DNA from: Denitromonas ohlonensis
GTDB taxonomy: Bacteria > Pseudomonadota > Gammaproteobacteria > Burkholderiales > Rhodocyclaceae
Length of the DNA stretch: 58,109 nt
Assembly: GCF_007625205.1 (NCBI RefSeq)
Contig: NZ_VMNI01000009.1
Span: forward strand, 1-58,109
Direction: 5' to 3'
Within the stretch, counting starts at the first letter, position 1, and each line of letters opens with the position of its first letter. The notes below the pieces were generated by a model, which saw nothing but the letters and a program-made list of their open reading frames with translations, was not told the origin of the DNA and made no database searches. Positions 34,417 to 44,178 of the stretch are shown piece by piece. Both the position numbers and the translations under genes were made by a program.

Positions 34417-35730
34417 ATGTCCCAATCCCGTGAACAGCAAATCGCCGCCCTGAAAAAAGACTGGGCAGAAAACCCCCGCTGGAAGAGCGTCAAGCGCGGT
34501 TACAGCGCAGAAGACGTCGTGCGTCTGCGCGGCAGCCTGCAGCCCGAGTACACGCTGGCTCAGCGTGGTGCCGAGAAGCTGTGGGACAAGGTCAACGGCG
34601 GCGCCAAGAAAGGTTACGTCAATGCCTTCGGCGCCATCACCGCCGGCCAGGCAATGCAGCAGGCCAAAGCCGGCCTCGAAGCCGTGTATCTGTCTGGCTG
34701 GCAAGTCGCCGCCGACGGCAACACCTCTGAAACCATGTACCCGGACCAGTCGCTGTACGCCTACGACTCCGTGCCGACCATGGTGCGTCGTATCAACAAC
34801 ACCTTCAAGCGCGCTGACGAAATCCAGTGGTCGCGTGACATCAACCCGGGTGACAAGGACTTCGTCGACTACTTCCTGCCGATCGTCGCCGACGCAGAAG
34901 CCGGTTTCGGTGGTGTGCTGAACGCCTTCGAACTGATGAAGAACATGATCGCCGCCGGTGCCGCCGGTGTTCACTTCGAAGACCAGCTGGCTGCCGTGAA
35001 GAAGTGCGGCCACATGGGTGGCAAGGTGCTCGTGCCGACCCGCGAAGCCGTCGAGAAGCTGACCGCTGCCCGTTTCGCTGCCGACGTGATGAACGTGCCG
35101 ACCCTGATCCTGGCCCGTACCGATGCCGAAGCCGCCAACCTGATCACCAGCGACTACGACGCCAACGACAAGCCCTTCCTCACCGGTGAGCGCACCCAGG
35201 AAGGCTTCTACCGCGTCAAGAACGGTCTCGAGCAGGCCATCAGCCGTGGCGTCGCCTACGCCCCGTACGCCGACCTCGTGTGGTGCGAAACCGGCACGCC
35301 GGATCTGGGCTTTGCCCGCGAATTCGCGCAAGCCGTGCATGCCGCTTGCCCGGGCAAGCTGCTGTCCTACAACTGCTCGCCCTCCTTCAACTGGAAGAAG
35401 AACCTGGACGACGCGACCATCGCCAAGTTCCAGGACGAGCTGGCCGCCATGGGCTATAAGTACCAGTTCATCACCCTGGCCGGTATCCACATCAACTGGT
35501 ACAACACCTTCCAGTTTGCCCACGCCTACGCACAGGGCGAAGGCATGAAGCACTACACCGAGATGGTGCAGGAGCAGGAATTTGCCGCGCGCGACAAGGG
35601 TTACACCTTCGTGTCGCACCAGCAGGAAGTCGGTGCCGGCTACTTCGACGATGTCACCACCGTGATCCAGGGTGGCTCGTCCAGCGTCAAGGCGCTGACC
35701 GGCTCGACCGAAGAAGAGCAGTTCCACTAA
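34417..35730 (+). CDS. aceA: Isocitrate lyase
   Basis: A 437-residue isocitrate lyase, splitting isocitrate to succinate and glyoxylate. The N-terminus [20 protein letters not shown], the substrate blocks [10 protein letters not shown] and [10 protein letters not shown]-like (here [15 protein letters not shown]), and the catalytic loop KKCGHMGGK (Cys197) are intact. Length as in E. coli (434). The ribosome site is AAGGAAACC. No malate synthase gene is adjacent, so the glyoxylate bypass is completed elsewhere. Transcription is probably from the strong promoter at 34271-34299. Confidence 0.97.
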   Translation: MSQSREQQIAALKKDWAENPRWKSVKRGYSAEDVVRLRGSLQPEYTLAQRGAEKLWDKVNGGAKKGYVNAFGAITAGQAMQQAKAGLEAVYLSGWQVAADGNTSETMYPDQSLYAYDSVPTMVRRINNTFKRADEIQWSRDINPGDKDFVDYFLPIVADAEAGFGGVLNAFELMKNMIAAGAAGVHFEDQLAAVKKCGHMGGKVLVPTREAVEKLTAARFAADVMNVPTLILARTDAEAANLITSDYDANDKPFLTGERTQEGFYRVKNGLEQAISRGVAYAPYADLVWCETGTPDLGFAREFAQAVHAACPGKLLSYNCSPSFNWKKNLDDATIAKFQDELAAMGYKYQFITLAGIHINWYNTFQFAHAYAQGEGMKHYTEMVQEQEFAARDKGYTFVSHQQEVGAGYFDDVTTVIQGGSSSVKALTGSTEEEQFH

Positions 35731-35773
35731 GCTGTTGGTGTCTGCACTGATCCGAAAGGCTCAGTGCATCACG

Positions 35774-35812
35774 CAAAAGGGGCCGTTCGCGAATGCGAAC
35801 AGCCCCTTTTGT
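35774..35812 (+). terminator. Terminator of aceA
   Basis: CAAAAGGGG ... CCCCTTTTG arms enclose GTTCGC/GCGAAC with one bulge and a GAAT loop. The stem's own T-run gives the U-tract. Confidence 0.85.
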
Positions 35813-35831
35813 ATTGCAACACCCTGCCGTG

Positions 35832-36833
35832 TCAGCCGCCGCAGGCCAAGTCGGACGCTGTCTCGACGCGATTTCGCCCCGCGGTCTTGGCCGAGTACAA
35901 GGCCTGATCAGCCGCCATCATCAGAGCATTGGCGGCCAGTTTCGAGGGATCTGCGCTCGCGGTGCCCAAGCTCACCGTCACATGCTCCGCCACCGATGAC
36001 CCCACATGCGGAATGTCCAGCGCCGAAATCGCGGTGCGAATCCGCTCGGCCACCACCCGCGCGCCGGCCGCATTGGTGCCGGGCAGCACCACCACGAACT
36101 CTTCTCCGCCATAGCGCGCGGCCAGATCGCCGGTCCGCGCCGCCACACCGGCGAGCACCGAACCCACGCTGCGCAGACAGGCATCGCCCTGCGGGTGCCC
36201 ATAAGTGTCGTTGTAGGCTTTGAAGTGATCGACATCCATCATGATGATGGACAGCATCTGCCCACCCCGCTGGCAACGCCGCCACTCGGCCGCCAGCCGC
36301 TCGTCAAAGGCGCGACGATTGGCCAGACCAGTCAGGGAATCTTTCGAGGCCAGCTGCTCGAGCTGAATCTGTGCCTCTTTCTGCACGGTCATGTCACGCA
36401 GCGTCTCGACGACGGCCACCAGGTGGCCCGCTTCGTCATAGATCGGGCCGGCATCCACCGCCAGGTAAAGCCGGGTTCCGGCACGAGGCATGCGGCACCA
36501 GTTCTCGACATGAAAACCAAGCTGACTGCTGGAGTCGGCGTCATAGGCCGCGTAGAAGCCCTCGATTTCGGCTGTGCGCCCCTGCGCGATCAGGTCAGCC
36601 AGGCAGGGCCGGGGGTCGTCGTAGAAGGCAAACCCATGGTCCTGCGTCCCGAGCACCTCGCTCGCCGGCACCCCCGTCAGTCGTTCACAGGCGCGGTTCC
36701 AGATTGACACCTTTCCCTCCGCATCGAGCACAAAGGTTGGCACCACCAGATGCTGCATCAAGGCAATCGCAAAGCTCTGGTCGGCGACCGCCGAATCCAG
36801 CGGGTCCGGCCGAGGTGTGCGCTGCGTCATCAT
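35832..36833 (-). CDS. PAS domain-containing diguanylate cyclase
   Basis: A 333-residue soluble protein. PAS domain residues ~24-155 (FVLDAEGKVSIWNRACERLT), then a GGDEF domain ~165-325 with DSLTGLANRRAF and the catalytic GGEEF at about 242-246, so it should make c-di-GMP. The I-site position four residues upstream of GGEEF reads LAAR rather than RxxD, so feedback inhibition is probably absent. No membrane segment. It is divergent from the binding-protein/EAL receptor pair, with 136 bp between starts. Confidence 0.92.
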   Translation of the reverse strand: MMTQRTPRPDPLDSAVADQSFAIALMQHLVVPTFVLDAEGKVSIWNRACERLTGVPASEVLGTQDHGFAFYDDPRPCLADLIAQGRTAEIEGFYAAYDADSSSQLGFHVENWCRMPRAGTRLYLAVDAGPIYDEAGHLVAVVETLRDMTVQKEAQIQLEQLASKDSLTGLANRRAFDERLAAEWRRCQRGGQMLSIIMMDVDHFKAYNDTYGHPQGDACLRSVGSVLAGVAARTGDLAARYGGEEFVVVLPGTNAAGARVVAERIRTAISALDIPHVGSSVAEHVTVSLGTASADPSKLAANALMMAADQALYSAKTAGRNRVETASDLACGG

Positions 36834-36969
36834 CGTATTGTCTCCAGAGCTGATTTATATTTTGCGTTCTTATCGGCATTCGGCAACAAACATTGAGCGT
36901 GGCGCCCCGCCACGCCTGAGCGCTGTCTTGGGCTACCATGCGCATGAACGCCGCTTGCGGAGGGTCTGC

Positions 36970-38046
36970 ATGACACAGATGGCTGCACTGCTGTGCGCAC
37001 TTGCCCTGGTGTGCTGCACCGGCGTGGCCGCCGGTCACGAGGACGTGGTCTACGATGGGTACGATCTGACGCCGCGCGACCAAGGCGTCGATATCGGCGT
37101 CCAACCCCTGGGCTATCCGACCGGACTGGTGGGTGCCGCCATGGGGCGAGATCGCATTCTGCGTCGCGCGCTCAATCCCCTGGGCCATGACCTGCACACC
37201 TTTGCGTTCCGGCGCGGACCCGACATCGTCGAACGCCTGGGCGGCCAGCGCCTGGAGGCCGGACTCGTCGGCGACATGCCGACCATCGCCGCCATTGCCG
37301 GGGGCGACACGCTGGTTGCCGGCGTCGTCAAGCTCTCGAGTTCATCCATCGTGTCGCGAGAAGCGGGGTTGGTGGAAAGCCTGCGCGGCCGGCGCATTGC
37401 CTACGCCGAGGGCTCCAGCGCGCATCACACCTTGCTCGAAGGCCTCTCCAGCGCCGGGCTGAGCGAGGCGGACGTTACCCTCGTGCCGATGGACGTCAAC
37501 GACATGCCCGCCGCACTGCACTCGGGTGCGGTCTCGGCCTTTGCTGCCTGGGAGCCGGCGCCCAGCATCGCGCTATCACAACAAGCTAACCACCGGATCG
37601 TGTTCCGCGGGCGCAGCACCGATTACCTGCTGCTCTCGCGCGCATTTGACGCCGCCCACCCGCAAGCCGCGCGTGAGCTGATCGCGGCACTGGTGCGCGC
37701 GATCCGCTGGATGCAGCTCAGTCGCACCAACATCGAAACCGCGGCCCGATGGGCCATGGCCGACAGCGCAAAGCTGACCGGACGCCCCACCCCTGCATCG
37801 GTTGCGCAAGCGGTCGACATTACACGGGCAGAACTGCTGGACGTGCCCGCGATCCCGATGATCCCCGCCTCGGCGCGCGGTATGCACGGACTGGGCGGAA
37901 AGCTCACCTTGCTGCAGCGGCTCGGCAAAGTGCCCAACACCATCAACAGCGACCAGATCGAGCGCGCGTTTTCCTACGCCGGTCTCCACGACGTGCTGAC
38001 CGATCCGGCCAAATACCGCTTAAACAATTTCGATTACGACCGTTAA
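36970..38046 (+). CDS. Periplasmic substrate-binding protein (SsuA/NMT1-like)
   Basis: A 358-residue protein with a signal peptide (MTQMAALLCALALVCCTGVA, cleaved near VAAG) and an ABC-type periplasmic binding fold of the SsuA/NMT1 kind. VQPLGYPTGLVGAAMGRDRI, GLVGDMPTIAAIAGGDTLVA and LRGRRIAYAEGSSAHHTLLE follow the nitrate/sulfonate/taurine receptor pattern. There is no ATPase or permease gene with it. Instead it ends 7 bp before a membrane c-di-GMP receptor, so it likely presents a ligand to that sensor. The start is at ATG 36970 after GGAGGG. Ligand unknown. Confidence 0.85.
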   Translation: MTQMAALLCALALVCCTGVAAGHEDVVYDGYDLTPRDQGVDIGVQPLGYPTGLVGAAMGRDRILRRALNPLGHDLHTFAFRRGPDIVERLGGQRLEAGLVGDMPTIAAIAGGDTLVAGVVKLSSSSIVSREAGLVESLRGRRIAYAEGSSAHHTLLEGLSSAGLSEADVTLVPMDVNDMPAALHSGAVSAFAAWEPAPSIALSQQANHRIVFRGRSTDYLLLSRAFDAAHPQAARELIAALVRAIRWMQLSRTNIETAARWAMADSAKLTGRPTPASVAQAVDITRAELLDVPAIPMIPASARGMHGLGGKLTLLQRLGKVPNTINSDQIERAFSYAGLHDVLTDPAKYRLNNFDYDR

Positions 38047-38053
38047 CCGCACT

Positions 38054-41000
38054 ATGCGGTCGCGTCTTTTTGCCATCTCCAACCTCAGCACCAAGATCAG
38101 TCTGGTCTTCGGCGGGAGCATCCTCGTCGTCATCGTGACGATGGTGGCCATCTGGTATTACGGGTTCGCGCCGCTGAGCCTCAAAGGCGCGCGCGATCAA
38201 CGCATCAGCGACATCATCGCCACCCAGTCCATCCAGGCCGACGCCCGCATCCGCCAACTCGCAAACGACTTGCGCGAACGTCGCGGCAATCTCCAGGTTC
38301 TCGCCAGCGCGCCGGTGTTCGACGTCCTGCTCGGCGCGCAGCCACTCGACCCGGCGGCACTTCAGCAGGCGCTGGAGAACGCCTTTACGCATCTCGCCTG
38401 GGCCTATCCCGATCGCTACGCCAGCCTGGTGCTGATCAGCGCCGATGGCCGACGCCTTCTCACCGCACCCGCCGCAACCGCTCAGCCCCCGCCGGCCAGC
38501 GCACACTGGCTGGACAAGGTCCTGACCCCGGGCGCCAGCGAAACCGTGATGCTCAATCGCGACGCAGCAACGGATGCGCTTTTACTGATCCTGGCCCGCC
38601 AGATACGCTCGCCCACCGGCGGGACGCTCGGCACGCTGGTGCTGCGCATGCCGCCCGGCGACCTGCTGGCCCCCCTCGCACGGGCCGACGAAGTCCTGCT
38701 GGGGCCCAGCGGGCGAATCGATCTGATCGACGGCGCCGGCACGCACTTGGCCCATCAAACCCCCCGTAACGCCACGCGAAGTACCACGCTCCCACCCCCG
38801 TCGGCGAAAAGCCGAGGCATCGAAGGCAGCTTTCTCGAACCCCGCCCCGACGGCCGCACCGACATTGCCACCTACCGCTACCTTCAGGTCGGCGCCGACG
38901 ATGGCTGGACGCTGGTGGTCCGACGCGACAAGGACGAAGCCTTCGAATACATCGTCGATCGCCGCAACCGCGTGCTCCTGCTCAGTCTCGTGGTTGCCGC
39001 CCTCTCCATCGTGCTCGTCCGTCTCTTCGCCCGGCAGCTCACCCGCCCCTTGCGCGCGCTGATCGACACCTCGGAGCGCATCGCCGCTGGCGAGGCCTCG
39101 GTGCGCATGCCGCCATCCATGACCGAGCACACCGAAGAGCTTGCGCGTCTGGCGCGCAGCTTCAACCACATGGCGGCACAGGTCGACTCCCGCCGCCAGC
39201 GGCTTGAAATCGAAGTGGACCAACGCACCGAAGAACTCGCCCGCGAAAAGGCCACCCTCCAGCGCTATCTGGATGTCGCCGGGGCGATCATGCTGGTCCT
39301 CAGCCCAACCGGCCGGATCCAGCTCATCAACCGCATCGGCTGCGAAATTGTCGGCCGCGGCGAGGCGGAGCTCGTGGGCGGAAACTGGTTCGAACTTTGT
39401 CTTCCCCCGCGCATGCATGCTGATGTTCAAGCCGCCTTTGGCAGACTCGTCGGCGGCGAGCGCAACGACGTCAGCCGCTACGAAAATCCCATCCTGACCG
39501 CCAATGGCCAGGAGCGCACCATTGCCTGGGCCAACACCTTGCTGCGCAACCCGGACGGACGCATCACCGGCATTCTGGCTTCCGGTCTCGACGTAACCGA
39601 CGCCCGCAACGCCGAAGCGGCGGTGCGCAGCGCACACGACCTGCTCCACACCATCATCGACACCTCACCCGACTGGATCTGCGCCAAGGACCGCGAGCAA
39701 CGCTACATCCTGGTCAACCAGGCCATGGCCAGCGCATTGGGGCAGTCCCCCAAGGACATGATCGGCCAGGCGGCGCCGGCCCCCGGCATCGCCACAGCGC
39801 AGCACCGTGACGACAACAGCGACGACAAGGTACTGACCGGCAAGAGCATTCACCTGCGCACCGAGCATATTCGCGACAAGGCCGGACGTGAGCGGATTCT
39901 CGACACCTACAAACGCCCGCTGCGCGACGCTCACGGCCAGATCAACGGCCTCCTCGCCTATAGCCGCGACACCACCGCGCAACACGAGATGGAGGCCCAG
40001 CTACGCCTGTGGGCCAAGGTGTTCGAATGCTCCAGCGAAGGGGTGATGATCACCGACCCCCAGCACCGGATCGTTGCGGTCAACCGGGCATTCAGCGAAA
40101 TTACGGGCTACGCCGACCACGAGGCGATCGGCCAGACACCGCGCCTGCTCAGCTCAGGCCGCCATGACGCTGCCTTCTACAACACGCTGCGAGCCACCAT
40201 GGAGGCAAGCGATCGCTGGCAGGGCGAGATCTGGAATCGTCGCAAGAATGGGGAGGTCTACCCGCAATGGCTGACCATCAACGCCGTTCGCGACCCCACC
40301 GGCACCCTCACCCATTTCGCCGGCGTGTTCTCCGACATCAGCGACATCAAGCGCTCCGAAGCCCGCCTGGCGCACCTGGCCCACCACGACGCACTCACCG
40401 GCCTGCCCAACCGCATGCTGCTGCACGACCGGCTCGGCCACAGCATCGAGCGCGCGCGGCGCCATCAACACAGCCTGGCGGTGTGCTTTCTCGACCTCGA
40501 CAACTTCAAACATGTGAACGACAGCCTCGGCCACCATGTGGGCGACGAACTGCTCAAGGCCATCGCCACCGAACTGCTTCGCCATATCCGCAGTGAAGAC
40601 ACCTTGTCACGCATCGGTGGCGACGAGTTTGTGCTGCTCGTCGACACCATCGACACCCCCGCCAGCGTCGAGCACATCGTCAACAAGCTGCTCAGCGTCC
40701 TGCGCGAGCCGCGCAATATCGCCGGCCACCAGTTGTATCTGAGCGGCAGCATCGGCATCAGCCTCTTCCCGCAAGACGGCACCGACGCCGGCACACTCAT
40801 CCAGCATGCCGACTCCGCCATGTACGATGCCAAGCAACTGGGTAAAAACCGTTTCCGCTTCTACACCCAGTCTCTCACCGATGGTGCGGTCAAACGCCTG
40901 CGCATCGAATCCGCGCTGCGCGAAGCGGCCCTGCATCAACAGCTCACGCTGGCCTATCAACCGCAGGTCGATCTGGAAACCGGCGCGCTGATCGGCGTTG

Positions 41001-41671
41001 AAGCCCTGCTGCGCTGGACCCACCCCGAGATGGGCTCGATCCCGCCCGACGTTTTCATTCCGATCGCCGAAGAGTCCGGCCTGATCGACGAGATTGGCGC
41101 CTGGGTGCTCAACACCGCCTGCCAGCAACTGAGCGACTGGGACGCCCAAGGCTGGTCACCACCGCGCATGGCGGTCAATGTCTCGGTGCGCCAACTGCGC
41201 CAGCCCGACCTGCCCAATCAAGTGCAGCGCGCGCTCGACCGCGCCCGCCTGCCCGCGGCGCGGCTGGAACTGGAAATCACCGAGTCCGCCATTGCCGACC
41301 ACGACGGCGTCGCCGCCATCCACCGGCTCGCCGCGCTGGGCGTGCCGATCTCCGTCGACGACTTCGGCACCGGCTATTCGTCGCTCAGTTATCTCAAAAA
41401 ACTGCCGATCCGAACGCTCAAGATCGACAAGAGCTTCGTCGCCGACCTGACCACCGACACCAATGACGAAGCCATCGTGCGCTCCGTCATTGCACTGGCC
41501 GGCGACCTCGGACTCGACGTCATCGCCGAAGGCGTGGAACTCGAAGCGCACCGCCGCTTCCTGCTTGACCATGGATGCGCGCGCGGCCAAGGCTATCTGT
41601 TCGACCGCCCCTTAAGTGCCGAGGTGCTGCGGCAGCGATACCGCGCGGCGGCGAAAAAGCCCACGGAATAG
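38054..41671 (+). CDS. Membrane sensor with HAMP, three PAS, GGDEF and EAL domains
   Basis: A 1205-residue c-di-GMP enzyme. TM1 ~18-38, a periplasmic sensor domain ~40-300, TM2 ~306-325, HAMP ~327-380, PAS1 from ~400, PAS2 from ~530, PAS3 from ~652, GGDEF ~775-940 with an intact GGDEF motif near 855, EAL ~950-1195 with EALLRW near 983. EAL metal and catalytic residues (NVSVRQL, ELEITES, VDDFGTGYSSLSYLKKLP) are intact, so phosphodiesterase activity is expected; the GGDEF may be active or may regulate by GTP. It begins 7 bp after the periplasmic binding protein gene, and the two are probably one ligand-sensing unit. Confidence 0.93.
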   Translation: MRSRLFAISNLSTKISLVFGGSILVVIVTMVAIWYYGFAPLSLKGARDQRISDIIATQSIQADARIRQLANDLRERRGNLQVLASAPVFDVLLGAQPLDPAALQQALENAFTHLAWAYPDRYASLVLISADGRRLLTAPAATAQPPPASAHWLDKVLTPGASETVMLNRDAATDALLLILARQIRSPTGGTLGTLVLRMPPGDLLAPLARADEVLLGPSGRIDLIDGAGTHLAHQTPRNATRSTTLPPPSAKSRGIEGSFLEPRPDGRTDIATYRYLQVGADDGWTLVVRRDKDEAFEYIVDRRNRVLLLSLVVAALSIVLVRLFARQLTRPLRALIDTSERIAAGEASVRMPPSMTEHTEELARLARSFNHMAAQVDSRRQRLEIEVDQRTEELAREKATLQRYLDVAGAIMLVLSPTGRIQLINRIGCEIVGRGEAELVGGNWFELCLPPRMHADVQAAFGRLVGGERNDVSRYENPILTANGQERTIAWANTLLRNPDGRITGILASGLDVTDARNAEAAVRSAHDLLHTIIDTSPDWICAKDREQRYILVNQAMASALGQSPKDMIGQAAPAPGIATAQHRDDNSDDKVLTGKSIHLRTEHIRDKAGRERILDTYKRPLRDAHGQINGLLAYSRDTTAQHEMEAQLRLWAKVFECSSEGVMITDPQHRIVAVNRAFSEITGYADHEAIGQTPRLLSSGRHDAAFYNTLRATMEASDRWQGEIWNRRKNGEVYPQWLTINAVRDPTGTLTHFAGVFSDISDIKRSEARLAHLAHHDALTGLPNRMLLHDRLGHSIERARRHQHSLAVCFLDLDNFKHVNDSLGHHVGDELLKAIATELLRHIRSEDTLSRIGGDEFVLLVDTIDTPASVEHIVNKLLSVLREPRNIAGHQLYLSGSIGISLFPQDGTDAGTLIQHADSAMYDAKQLGKNRFRFYTQSLTDGAVKRLRIESALREAALHQQLTLAYQPQVDLETGALIGVEALLRWTHPEMGSIPPDVFIPIAEESGLIDEIGAWVLNTACQQLSDWDAQGWSPPRMAVNVSVRQLRQPDLPNQVQRALDRARLPAARLELEITESAIADHDGVAAIHRLAALGVPISVDDFGTGYSSLSYLKKLPIRTLKIDKSFVADLTTDTNDEAIVRSVIALAGDLGLDVIAEGVELEAHRRFLLDHGCARGQGYLFDRPLSAEVLRQRYRAAAKKPTE

Positions 41672-41692
41672 ACGCCACCGCACTGGCTCACA

Positions 41693-42364
41693 CTAGCGAA
41701 CGCCCCCATAGGCCTCGGCCACCGCGTCATAAGCCGGCAAAGCCACCGTCTCCGCCCGCGCCGCGTCCGCCCATTCGACCATCGCCGGATGGGCCAGCAT
41801 TGCGTCACGATACGCGGCCGCCACCGGGGGCAAGCTCACGTTGTAGGTCACAAAGCGCATCACCACCGGCGCAAACATCGCGTCAGCGACCGAAAACGCG
41901 CCAAACAGATACGGCCCGGCGTCGCCCGCAAACTCGCTGCGCGCCTGCGTCCAGACCTCGACAATACGGTCGATATCCGCCTGCACCTCGGCGCTGGGCG
42001 GCTTGCCCTTGAGCCGCAGCTTGATGTTCATCGGCATCGCGCTGCGCACCGCGCCAAAGCCCGAGTGCATCTCGCAGGCCACGCTGCGTGCGCGCGCCCG
42101 CGCCAGCGGATCGGCCGGCCACAGCCCCGGATGGCGCTCAGCCAGAAACTCCGCAATCGCCAACGTATCCCACACCTGAAAACCATCCACATGCAGGCAG
42201 GGCACCAGCCCGTTGGCGGAATAGGCGCGGTGCCCGGCATGCGCGCCCTTGCCGCTCACTTCCACCTGATGCGCTTCAAACGGGATGCCGAAGTGCTTCA
42301 TCAGCACCCACGGTCGCAGCGACCATGACGAGTAGTTCTTGTTACCAAAATAGAGCGCGTACAT
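41693..42364 (-). CDS. Glutathione S-transferase family protein
   Basis: A 223-residue GST. The N-terminal thioredoxin-like part reads YFGNKNYSSWSLRPWVLMKH (Ser-rich catalytic loop), then NGLVPCLHVDGFQVWDTLAI with the cis-Pro and Asp-Thr glutathione contacts; the all-helical C-terminal half follows. Ribosome site: GGAGAC. Converges on the EAL gene. Substrate unknown. It lies 19 bp after the next upstream gene in the same direction, a hydrolase, so they may be co-transcribed. Confidence 0.9.
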   Translation of the reverse strand: MYALYFGNKNYSSWSLRPWVLMKHFGIPFEAHQVEVSGKGAHAGHRAYSANGLVPCLHVDGFQVWDTLAIAEFLAERHPGLWPADPLARARARSVACEMHSGFGAVRSAMPMNIKLRLKGKPPSAEVQADIDRIVEVWTQARSEFAGDAGPYLFGAFSVADAMFAPVVMRFVTYNVSLPPVAAAYRDAMLAHPAMVEWADAARAETVALPAYDAVAEAYGGVR

Positions 42365-42383
42365 CGAAGTCTCCTTGGGGGGG

Positions 42384-42947
42384 TCAAAGCGTGTTTACAA
42401 CACGTTCGTCATGAATAGGTGCGTGCAGCGATTCAAGCAGTGCCAGACCGTCCGGCCAGTTGCCCAGCCCCGAGTCGGCGTTGATATGGCCGGCTGCACC
42501 GATGCTTTCAAAGCGGCTGCCCCAGGCCTCGGCAAATTGCCGCGCCCGCGCCACCGACACATAGGGGTCGTCTTCGCTGGCCACCACGACCGACTGAAAG
42601 GGCAGCGCCTGCAAGGGCATCGGCGCGAAGCCGCGCACCGAAGCGGGCGTATGCGCCGGTGACTCCACATCGGCCGGTGCCACCAGCAAAGCCCCGCGCA
42701 CCCGGCCAGCGTGTTGCCGCGCCCAATGCGCGACCAGCGCGCAGCCCAGACTGTGCGCCACTAGTATCACCTCGTCATGCGCGCCACGCACCGCCGCGTC
42801 CAGCGTGCTGATCCAGTCACGACGGCTCGGCGCATCCCAGTCGCGCTGCACCACCCGGCGCACCTGCGGCAAGGCCCGCGACCAATGGCTCTGCCAGTGC
42901 GCCGGCCCGGAGCCGCCCAGGCCCGGAATCGCCAACCAGATTGTCAT
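42384..42947 (-). CDS. RBBP9/YdeN-family serine hydrolase
   Basis: A 187-residue alpha/beta hydrolase. IWLAIPGLGGSGPAHWQSHW is the family start, AHSLGC the nucleophile elbow, SEDDPYVSVARA the acid, and GHINADSGLGNWP the catalytic His. Substrate unknown; RBBP9-type proteins are small cytosolic esterase or peptidase-like enzymes. Confidence 0.88.
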   Translation of the reverse strand: MTIWLAIPGLGGSGPAHWQSHWSRALPQVRRVVQRDWDAPSRRDWISTLDAAVRGAHDEVILVAHSLGCALVAHWARQHAGRVRGALLVAPADVESPAHTPASVRGFAPMPLQALPFQSVVVASEDDPYVSVARARQFAEAWGSRFESIGAAGHINADSGLGNWPDGLALLESLHAPIHDERVVNTL

Positions 42948-43048
42948 ATCACTCTCCGCTACAATGTGACCGTTGTTTCATTCAACACGCGTCGAGTCAC
43001 TGTATCGCACCGATCCACGGGCGTACATCGATAAGGATTCGACATTAA

Positions 43049-43065
43049 TGTGAAGGAAATTCACA
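43049..43065 (+). promoter_or_regulatory. Dyad over the ribosome site of a LysR gene
   Basis: TGTGAA, GGAAA, TTCACA: perfect 6-bp arms whose loop is the likely Shine-Dalgarno, ending on the ATG. It could be a protein operator or an RNA hairpin masking the site. Confidence 0.35.
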
Positions 43066-43976
43066 TGCAGCGCATCCCACCCCTCCCCGCCCTGCGCGCC
43101 TTCGAGGCCGTCGCCCGGCTGGGCAGCGTGGTCAAGGCGGCGAGCGAGCTACACCTCACCCACAGCGCCATCAGCCATCAACTGCGCGCGCTCGAAGACC
43201 TGCTCGGGCAGCCCCTGTTTGACCGCCAGGGCAAACGCCTGTCGGTGAACGAAAACGGTCGGGTCTATGCGATGCAGGTGCGCCACGCGCTGTCTGACCT
43301 CTCGCGCGCGACCGGCACGGTGGTGGCGCAGCCGCGCGAAGACGAGCTGGTGATCGGCACCATTCCGTCCTTTGGCGCGCACTGGCTCATCCCGCGCCTG
43401 CCGCACTTCACTTCCGCCCACCCCGAACTCAAGATCACACTGCGCGCCGGCCTGCAGGTGGCCGATCTCGACGCCGAAGGCATTGATGTGGCGATCCGCA
43501 TGGGGCATGGGGGCTGGGACAAGGTGCAGCAGCGCGAGCTGTTCGCCGACCAGCTGGTCGCCGTCGCCGCGCCGCACTTCCGCGGCGGTCGCCTGCCGCG
43601 CACGCCGGCCGAAGTGGTGGCCGCGCCCTTGCTGCTGTCGATCGAAAACTGGCGGCCCTGGCAGGACGCCGCCGGACTGCCCGCCGACGCGCTACAGGGT
43701 ATCCACTTCAATGATTCCAATCTGGTAATCGAAGCGGCCCGCCGCGGCCAGGGCGTGGCGCTGTCGCGACTGTCGCTGGTGCACGGCATGCTGCAAGACG
43801 GGCAACTGGTGCAGCTCACCGAGGTGAGCGTGCCCTACCCCAACCCCTACTGGCTGGTGTGGCCCGTCCGCAGCGCCGGACGGGCCCGGGTGGAACACTT
43901 CAGCCAGTGGCTGGACGCCGAGATTGACGCCTACTTGGCCACTGTCTCAGGCGCCACGTCAGAAACCGACGACTGA
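43065..43976 (+). CDS. LysR-family regulator, GcvA-like
   Basis: A 303-residue LysR protein of the GcvA subgroup. The N-terminal HTH is LPALRAFEAVARLGSVVKAA, then LHLTHSAISHQLRALEDLLG; the effector domain (residues ~95-295) begins ELVIGTIPSFGAHWLIPRLP. Start: ATG 43065 after AAGGAA, rather than ATG 43050. Divergent from the hydrolase gene, a possible target. Its last 46 bp overlap, antiparallel, the end of the next gene. Confidence 0.9.
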   Translation: MQRIPPLPALRAFEAVARLGSVVKAASELHLTHSAISHQLRALEDLLGQPLFDRQGKRLSVNENGRVYAMQVRHALSDLSRATGTVVAQPREDELVIGTIPSFGAHWLIPRLPHFTSAHPELKITLRAGLQVADLDAEGIDVAIRMGHGGWDKVQQRELFADQLVAVAAPHFRGGRLPRTPAEVVAAPLLLSIENWRPWQDAAGLPADALQGIHFNDSNLVIEAARRGQGVALSRLSLVHGMLQDGQLVQLTEVSVPYPNPYWLVWPVRSAGRARVEHFSQWLDAEIDAYLATVSGATSETDD

Positions 43977-44176
43977 GCACAGCGCCGCGCATCGCGGTGC
44001 CGGTGGCAATGACCGTGGCGGCCAAACAGCGCCACCACGCCCACCGCAATCAGCACCAGCGGCCACCCCATCGACACCGCCTCGCGGATCACCTCGGCCG
44101 GCAGCACGCCGAGGTTCGCCAGCAAAGCCACCGTGCCGACCCCGATCAGGATGAAAGGGAAGATTCTCGGACGCAT
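43931..44176 (-). CDS. Small membrane protein with a LiaF-type transmembrane domain
   Basis: An 81-residue protein with two hydrophobic segments (IFPFILIGVGTVALLANLGV and WPLVLIAVGVVALF), the pattern of the LiaF/DUF5668 N-terminal domain. The charged His/Arg-rich tail (RHGHCHRHRDARR) may bind metal. It follows the Spy-like gene by 2 bp on the same strand, suggesting a two-gene envelope-stress unit. Its 3' end overlaps the LysR gene. Confidence 0.75.
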   Translation of the reverse strand: MRPRIFPFILIGVGTVALLANLGVLPAEVIREAVSMGWPLVLIAVGVVALFGRHGHCHRHRDARRCAQSSVSDVAPETVAK

Positions 44177-44178
44177 GC

